A stretch of 64,000 bases of DNA from Jiangella anatolica (lineage in GTDB: Bacteria; Actinomycetota; Actinomycetes; Jiangellales; Jiangellaceae), in the NCBI RefSeq assembly GCF_003236295.1, contig NZ_POTW01000013.1, forward strand, positions 43,522 through 107,521, read 5' to 3'. Under the pieces are notes generated by a model, which worked only from the letters and a program-made list of their open reading frames with translations, searched no databases and was not told where the DNA came from. The position numbers and the translations under genes were made by a program. This document shows positions 58,937 to 64,000 of the stretch, one piece after another. Every line of letters begins with the position of its first letter. Position 1 is the first letter of the stretch.

Positions 58937-60775
58937 ATGGGTACGACAGTCGACCGGCGTCGCCTCCTCCGCACGGCCGGTATCGCCGGCCTCGCCACCG
59001 CGACGCTCGGCGCCGTCAGCACGTCGGCGCAGGCAGCGCCGGCCGTGGACGTGTCCGGTGCCACGACTCCGCAGGACTTCGGCGCGGTTGGTGACGGCGT
59101 CGCCGACGACACCGACGCCATCCAGCAGGCGATCGACGCCCAGCAGGCCAAGCCGAACAAGATCGTCTACTTCCCGCCGGGCACCTACCGCACGACCCGG
59201 ACCCTGGTCGTCCCCGACGTCGAGGGGGAGGGCGGCGCGAACTTCAACCGCATCGTGCTGGCCGGCGCCGGAACGATGGGTGTCCGCACGTCGATCATCC
59301 GCCCGGACTTCGACGGGACCGCCCTGCTGCTGCGCGCGCCGCTGGCGGCGGTCAAGGGCCTCTGCTTCGTCGTGCAGGCGAGCCTGCCGAACAGCGTCGC
59401 CATCCACATCGCCCGGGATCCGGACGCCGTGAAGGCGAACACCGACGACATGGACCCCACGATCACGGAGTGCACGTTCGTCGAGTTCTACACGGCGGTC
59501 AAGCACGTCGGCCGGGGCCTGGTCTTCACCAACAACCTCGTCGCCGTCGGCGACTACGGGCTGGACATCTCGTGGCCGACGGCCGGTGTCTCGGGCAGTG
59601 GTGTCCACCTCCTGCCGTACGGCATGCGCAAGTGGCTCATCGAGGGCAACCACTTCCACAGCATGGGCACGGCCATCGTCACCACCGGCGCCGACGCCCA
59701 CAACTTCCGCGGCGCGATCATCGCCAACAACCTGCTCGACATCGGCCGGCGCCTGTTCGCCGGCGGCATCGTCAACTCGACGTTCTCGGGCAATGTGGTG
59801 GAGAACGGGTCCAACGGCTCGATCGTCGCGGTGACGTCCGGCGGCACCAACCTCACCTTCACCGGGAACGTCCTCGGCGGCGGGGAGCCGGGCGGCGGCG
59901 GCCGGCCCCGGCACTCGATCGAGTTCCGTCCCGAGGCGACGGCGCGCAACGTGACGATCACGGGCAACAGCTTCAACTGGGTCGACGGTTCGCCGGTCTA
60001 CTTCGCCGCCGCGGCCGCCGAGATCACGATCTCGGCGAACTCGTTCGACAACTGGAATCTTCTGGCGGAGGAGCGGTGGAGCGCGGTCCGCGTCAACGGG
60101 AACGCCACCGGTCTATCGGTCATGGGCAACGCGTTCGGTGCGAACACCGTCGCCGGGGCGCCGCCGGTGCGGGTGATCGGGACGCTGTCCGGCTCGACGA
60201 TCGTGGGCAACATCGTCGACGGCGCGAGCGCTGCCGTCCACGCCGACACGTTCGGGCAGGACAACTACGTCGAGCGCCGCAGCGCCGGCGCCCGCCAACA
60301 CGAGCTCAGCGCGGCGAAGAACGGCGCGCTCGTGGTCCGGGCGACCGCGGCGCCCGCGCCGGACGCCGACGCGTACGGCAGCTTCGTCGCCGCGTCGGAA
60401 CAGGCGACCGGAGCGGGTCCCGGGGTCAAGGGCGGCATGCGGGTCGTCCCGGCCAACGCGTCCGGCGCGGCCGCCGTCGAGCTGCTCTGCTCGACGAACG
60501 ACACCAACGCCGTCGCGGCCATGCGGGTGGACATCAACGGGCTCGTCCCGACGGCGGACAACGCCCGCGACATCGGCTCGGCGGAGCGGAAGATCCGCAC
60601 CGTGTACGCGCACAACCTGCAGCTCACGACCGTGGCGGCCGCGGACCTGCCCGAACCCACACCGGGCGCGGTGGCGCTGGTGCGGGACGGGTCGACTGGA
60701 GCGAGCGTCCTCGCCGTCGCCGACGGCACGGGGTGGCGCCGGCTGCCGCTGGGCGCCCTGGTCAGGACGTCCTGA
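58937..60775 (+). CDS. Tat-exported right-handed beta-helix protein (pectate lyase_3 type) with tail-spike-like C-terminus
   Basis: A 612-aa protein with twin-arginine signal DRRRLLRTAGIAGLA and cleavage near AQA-AP. QDFGAVGDGVADDTDAIQQA (46-65) is the pectate-lyase_3 entry motif, followed by YFPPGTYRTTRTLVV. Beta-helix coils with N-ladder features run from about 150 to 430 (LTFTGNVLGG, VTITGNSFNWV, ITISANSFDN, LSVMGNAFG). Residues 536-563, TADNARDIGSAERKIRTVYA and on, resemble the DN-x-DIGS-x-x-xxWxxxYA ending of phage tail-spike and fibre proteins. A polysaccharide lyase or glycosidase role is inferred. GAAGGGA precedes the ATG. Confidence 0.85.
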   Translation: MGTTVDRRRLLRTAGIAGLATATLGAVSTSAQAAPAVDVSGATTPQDFGAVGDGVADDTDAIQQAIDAQQAKPNKIVYFPPGTYRTTRTLVVPDVEGEGGANFNRIVLAGAGTMGVRTSIIRPDFDGTALLLRAPLAAVKGLCFVVQASLPNSVAIHIARDPDAVKANTDDMDPTITECTFVEFYTAVKHVGRGLVFTNNLVAVGDYGLDISWPTAGVSGSGVHLLPYGMRKWLIEGNHFHSMGTAIVTTGADAHNFRGAIIANNLLDIGRRLFAGGIVNSTFSGNVVENGSNGSIVAVTSGGTNLTFTGNVLGGGEPGGGGRPRHSIEFRPEATARNVTITGNSFNWVDGSPVYFAAAAAEITISANSFDNWNLLAEERWSAVRVNGNATGLSVMGNAFGANTVAGAPPVRVIGTLSGSTIVGNIVDGASAAVHADTFGQDNYVERRSAGARQHELSAAKNGALVVRATAAPAPDADAYGSFVAASEQATGAGPGVKGGMRVVPANASGAAAVELLCSTNDTNAVAAMRVDINGLVPTADNARDIGSAERKIRTVYAHNLQLTTVAAADLPEPTPGAVALVRDGSTGASVLAVADGTGWRRLPLGALVRTS

Positions 60776-60793
60776 GGTGAAGGGGATCGACGC

Positions 60794-62596
60794 GTGAGGC
60801 TCGCCAGCTACCTTCTCGACGGCGCCGAGCGGTGGGGGTTCGTCGTCGACGAGCCGGCCACCGGTCAGGTGTGGGTCGTCGAGCCGGCGCGGGCCGAGGC
60901 CTTTGTCGGCCGGTACGCGTCGATCCCGTCGTCGGGCCTGGTCGCCAGTCGTCCCCGGTTCCTCGGTGACGACTGGCCGGCCACGCTCGCCGAGTTCCTC
61001 GCCCTCGAGGACGAAGGCATGACGGCGTTGTCGCGTCTGGTGACCTACGTCGAGCGGTTCGTGGCGCAGACGGACGCGACGCTGCTGCCCAGGGCCGGGT
61101 CACCGGTGGAGGACGTCGAGCTCCTTGCGCCCGTGCCGCGGCCCCGGCTCTACTGGGGACTGGTCGCGAACGCTCCGTCCTTCGTGCGCAACAAGCCGGG
61201 CATCCCCATCGTCAACCTGTTCCCGCTCGGCCACCAGCGCCCGCAGGGTGCGGCGATCGGCGCGGGCGCACCCGTCACGTTCCGGAACGGCCACCATCGT
61301 CCGCTCATGGCCTACAACGTCGAGCTGGCCGTGGTGATCGGCAGGGCCGGCCGCTACATCCCGCTGGAGCGGGCCATGGAGCACGTCGCCGGCTACACCG
61401 TCGTGAACGACGTGTCCGGCACCTACTACTACGACATCGTCCCGGGCAACGCCGGCCGCGGCTACGCGCTGCCGGAGCGCTACAGCGACTGGCTCTACCA
61501 GGCGACCGCCTCGTGGGGCGGGAAGAAGGCGGACACCTTGGCGCCCATGGGCCCGTTCCTGGTGACGAAGGACGAGGTCGGCGACCCGTACGACCTGCTG
61601 ATGTACACCCGGCAGTCCGGGCGCACGCGCGACCGCGCGCACAGCGGGGCGACGCTGCTGGGCATCGAGCGCGTCATCTCCTGGTACTCCTCGTTCGCCT
61701 CGCTGTACCCGGGCGACGTCCTCCACTTCGCGACCATGGGCGTCGACGGCCTGCCCGTCCTCCCGGACGACGTCGCCGACCCGGCGACGCGGCTCGAGGT
61801 CGAGATCGAGGACGTCGGCACGCTGGTGAACCCGGTGACCGTGGCGGACGGCCCGGTGCGGCTGGACTCGCACCCGTCCTATGCCGTGCGGCAGGTCGCG
61901 TCCTCCGGCACTCCGGTGCTCGAGGCGCCGGACGACTGGACCGCGGGGTCGGCCCGGCACTTCTACACGTCGTTCGGCAATCACGAAGCCGCCGAGGAGT
62001 CCGACGGGCTGGCCCGGCTGGAGGTGCCGCGATTCCTCAACGGTCCGGCGAGCTCCCTCGGCGGCGGGCCCGTCGACATCCCGCGGCGCGCCACGGACCT
62101 CGTCCTGAGCATCGAGCTCGCCGTCGTCGTCCGTGCGCTCGCCGCCCAGGTGGAGGACGGCCTGGAACTCGTGCTCGGGTACGCGCCCATGGTCTCGGTG
62201 TGCGACCGCTCGTTCGCCGACGCGGTCGTCGAGCCGGCTCGGACCGGCGAACGCGGCATCCCCGCCATGTACGGCCGATGGGCGGACGGGTTCAACGTGG
62301 TCGGCGCGCCGCTCGTGCCGCTGCCCGATCACGACTGGCGCGGCCGCGCCATGTCCCTGGAGGTGGGCTCCCGGGCGGTGAGCGGCTCGACGTCGGACTA
62401 CCTCGCCGGGCCGGGCGAGCTCATCAGCACCATCTCCGCCATGATCACGCTCTTTCCCGGCGACGTCATCACGCTCGGGTCGACGACGGCTCGGCTCCGC
62501 CTCACCCGCGCCGAGTACGAGGCCGGCGTCGTCGTCCGCGGGGGCATCGAGGGCCTCGGCCAGGTGCACGCCGCGATCTCCCCGGTGACCCGATGA
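60794..62596 (+). CDS. Tandem fumarylacetoacetate hydrolase (FAH)-fold protein
   Basis: A 600-aa protein with two FAH-like halves. The first (about 110-320) has VPRPRLYWGLVANAPSF, YNVELAVVIGRAG with Glu178 and GYTVVNDVSGTYYYD with Asp206. The second (about 410-575) repeats the order: IPRRATDLVLSIELAVVVRA with Glu441, VSVCDRSFADAV, then LISTISAMITLFPGDVITLG, which parallels VISWYSSFASLYPGDVLHFA of the first. FAH-fold enzymes cleave or hydrate 2-keto-3-deoxy acids and diketo acids in sugar catabolism. GTG 60794 is preceded by GAAGGGG. Its stop overlaps the sulfatase start. Confidence 0.85.
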   Translation: MRLASYLLDGAERWGFVVDEPATGQVWVVEPARAEAFVGRYASIPSSGLVASRPRFLGDDWPATLAEFLALEDEGMTALSRLVTYVERFVAQTDATLLPRAGSPVEDVELLAPVPRPRLYWGLVANAPSFVRNKPGIPIVNLFPLGHQRPQGAAIGAGAPVTFRNGHHRPLMAYNVELAVVIGRAGRYIPLERAMEHVAGYTVVNDVSGTYYYDIVPGNAGRGYALPERYSDWLYQATASWGGKKADTLAPMGPFLVTKDEVGDPYDLLMYTRQSGRTRDRAHSGATLLGIERVISWYSSFASLYPGDVLHFATMGVDGLPVLPDDVADPATRLEVEIEDVGTLVNPVTVADGPVRLDSHPSYAVRQVASSGTPVLEAPDDWTAGSARHFYTSFGNHEAAEESDGLARLEVPRFLNGPASSLGGGPVDIPRRATDLVLSIELAVVVRALAAQVEDGLELVLGYAPMVSVCDRSFADAVVEPARTGERGIPAMYGRWADGFNVVGAPLVPLPDHDWRGRAMSLEVGSRAVSGSTSDYLAGPGELISTISAMITLFPGDVITLGSTTARLRLTRAEYEAGVVVRGGIEGLGQVHAAISPVTR

Positions 62597-63846
62597 GCGG
62601 CCGGCCGAACATCGTGTTGATCGTGATGGACGATCTGGGGTATGGGGATTTGAGCTGTATGGGCAACCGGATCCTGCGGACGCCGCGGATGGATGCGGTC
62701 GCGGCCGAGGGGATCGTGCTGCGGCACATGTATGCGGCGTCGGCGGTGTGTACGCCGTCGCGGGCGGCGTTGTTGACCGGCCGGTATCCGCAGCGGGTCG
62801 GTCTGCCCAAGGTGTTGAACCCGCGTGATGGGACCGGGTTGTCCTCGTTCGAGTACACGCTGCCTGAGGTGTTGCGTGATGCGGGGTATCGGACGGCGAT
62901 GTTCGGGAAGTGGCATCTGGGGTGCCGGCCGGAGCATTACCCGACCCGGCACGGGTTCGACGAGTACGCCGGGCTGCTGTACAGCAACGACATGCATCCG
63001 GTGGAGTTGTTCGAGGGGGAGAAGATCACGGCCGCCGATGTCGACCAGGCCGCATTGACGCGTGCCTACACCGATCAGGCCATCGAGTTCATCGACAGGG
63101 CGCATGCGGGTGGGCCGTTCTTCGTGTATCTGGCGCACACGATGCCGCACATTCCGCTGCACGTGGAGGAGGAGTTCGCCGGCCGGTCCGCCGGCGGCCG
63201 CTACGGCGACGTGGTGGAGTGTCTGGATCATCACGTGGGGCGGTTGCTGGACCGGTTGGACGAGCTGGGTCTGGGCGAGGACACGCTGGTGATGGTGACC
63301 AGTGACAACGGGCCGTGGTTCGAGGGCAGCACGGGCGGGTTGCGGGGCAGCAAGCTGCACACCTATGAGGGCGGCATCCGGGTCCCGTTCCTGGCCCGGT
63401 GGCCCGGACGGATCCCGGCGGGGGTGGTGTCGGATGAGGTGGTGTGCCTGTTCGACCTGTTGCCGACGCTGGCCGGGCTGGCCGGGGCGACCGTGCCGGG
63501 GGATCGTCCGGTCGACGGGGTGGACATCGCGGCGGTCCTGGCCGGTGGGTCGTTGCCGGTGCGGCGGGCGTTGTTCTTCTTCCACTGGTGGACGCTCAAC
63601 GCGGTGCGGTGGGGGCGGTGGAAGCTGCACCTGGACCGGTTCCCCCGCGACCCCAACCGGGCCCACGGCCGGGAACTGCCGCAGCTGTTCGATCTCGAGC
63701 TCGACCCGGGCGAGACCTACGACCTCAAGGACCGCCACCCCGACATCCTGGACCACCTCACCGGCCTGGCCGCCCACTTCACCGCCGAGATCGACGCCCA
63801 ACGCGACACCGCCGAAGCCCGCGCCGCCGGCCGCATCACCGCGTAG
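62593..63846 (+). CDS. Type I sulfatase
   Basis: A 417-aa sulfatase. NIVLIVMDDLGYGD supplies the Asp pair for Ca binding, and SAVCTPSRAALLTGR carries the CxPSR signature whose Cys53 would be converted to formylglycine. Further family elements are GKWHLG, YLAHTMPHIPLH and TSDNGPW with a Lys in GSKLHTYEGG. Length is typical for short S1 sulfatases, and no signal peptide is seen, so desulfation may be cytoplasmic. ATG 62593 overlaps the FAH gene stop (ATGA). Codon usage in the first 1 kb (many TTG, GGG, TAT, CAT) differs from neighbours. A separate FGly-generating enzyme is not in the window. Confidence 0.92.
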   Translation: MSGRPNIVLIVMDDLGYGDLSCMGNRILRTPRMDAVAAEGIVLRHMYAASAVCTPSRAALLTGRYPQRVGLPKVLNPRDGTGLSSFEYTLPEVLRDAGYRTAMFGKWHLGCRPEHYPTRHGFDEYAGLLYSNDMHPVELFEGEKITAADVDQAALTRAYTDQAIEFIDRAHAGGPFFVYLAHTMPHIPLHVEEEFAGRSAGGRYGDVVECLDHHVGRLLDRLDELGLGEDTLVMVTSDNGPWFEGSTGGLRGSKLHTYEGGIRVPFLARWPGRIPAGVVSDEVVCLFDLLPTLAGLAGATVPGDRPVDGVDIAAVLAGGSLPVRRALFFFHWWTLNAVRWGRWKLHLDRFPRDPNRAHGRELPQLFDLELDPGETYDLKDRHPDILDHLTGLAAHFTAEIDAQRDTAEARAAGRITA

Positions 63847-63874
63847 GCAGGACTGAGGGAGCGGGAGGCGAGAC

Positions 63875-64000
63875 ATGACGGCGACTGAGCGTCCGAACGT
63901 GGTGCTGATCCATTGGCATGATGTGGGCACGCATTTGGGTGCGTATGGGCATGGTGATGTGACGAGTCCGGCGGTGGATGGGCTGGCGGCGGAGGGGTTG
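63875..64000 (+). CDS. Second sulfatase-like gene, N-terminal fragment at window edge
   Basis: The first 42 residues are visible: RPNVVLIHWHDVGTHLGAYG then DVTSPAVDGLAAEGL. The pattern NVVLIHxHDxGxxLGxYG followed by SPxVDxLAxEG is the opening of N-sulfoglucosamine-type and related sulfatases. It starts at ATG 63875 after GGGAGG, 28 nt past the first sulfatase gene, and continues beyond the window. It shares the TTG/GGG/CAT-rich codon use of the first sulfatase. Confidence 0.8.
   Translation, partial: MTATERPNVVLIHWHDVGTHLGAYGHGDVTSPAVDGLAAEGL

Noticed and set aside
1..64000. tRNA or rRNA genes, or an intact insertion sequence
   Set aside because: No cloverleaf-like segment, rRNA signature or transposase with terminal repeats was recognised by eye. 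A covariance-model scan would be decisive.

Overview
The window is high-GC actinobacterial DNA. C/G-ending codons dominate, GTG and TTG starts are frequent, genes are tightly packed with ATGA/GTGA overlaps, and there are Tat and lipoprotein signals. The mix of PucR, TetR, GntR-FCD and LacI regulators with family-5 solute-binding proteins (SBPs) suits a soil or plant-associated filamentous actinomycete. The genus cannot be fixed from sequence alone. I see no rRNA, tRNA, CRISPR array, phage or intact insertion sequence.

Region 1 (1-40584) is a large peptide/amide-scavenging island. It opens with the tail of a PucR regulator. A + strand run follows: TetR, SBP1, S9 peptidase, amidohydrolase, SBP2, DUF885 hydrolase. 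A vapBC-type module sits next. Then come a - strand run (M19 dipeptidase, serine hydrolase, SBP4, M19 dipeptidase, two serine hydrolases, SBP3), a divergent GntR-FCD regulator, an ornithine-cyclodeaminase-family gene, and a second - strand run (serine hydrolase, SBP6, SBP5, S15 hydrolase). A TetR regulator and the only transporter core of the region follow: a permease, a permease-ATPase fusion, an ATPase and a C45 acyltransferase. The region closes with a DPP-IV-like S9 peptidase, a full PucR regulator and one more serine hydrolase. Six lipoprotein SBPs share the same four cysteines while only one membrane/ATPase set is present. The likely logic is that several receptors feed one importer and cytoplasmic hydrolases take the cargo apart. 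Repeated operator-like sequences tie the sub-operons together.

Region 2 (40607-47134) is mixed: an O-methyltransferase, a 61-aa CxC protein, an XRE/NB-ARC/TPR regulator, a secreted propeller-like protein, a VOC protein and an alpha/beta hydrolase. Hairpin terminators separate its converging ends.

Region 3 (47236-64000) is a glycan-utilisation operon. A LacI-family repressor with a visible promoter and operator is translationally coupled to a complete five-gene ABC importer. An FAD oxidoreductase, two Gfo/Idh/MocA dehydrogenases, a secreted sialidase-fold protein, a Tat-exported right-handed beta-helix protein, a tandem fumarylacetoacetase-fold enzyme and at least two sulfatases follow. This reads as extracellular cleavage and desulfation of a sulfated or acidic glycan, import, oxidation, and cleavage of a keto-acid intermediate. 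The substrate is not determined by the sequence.
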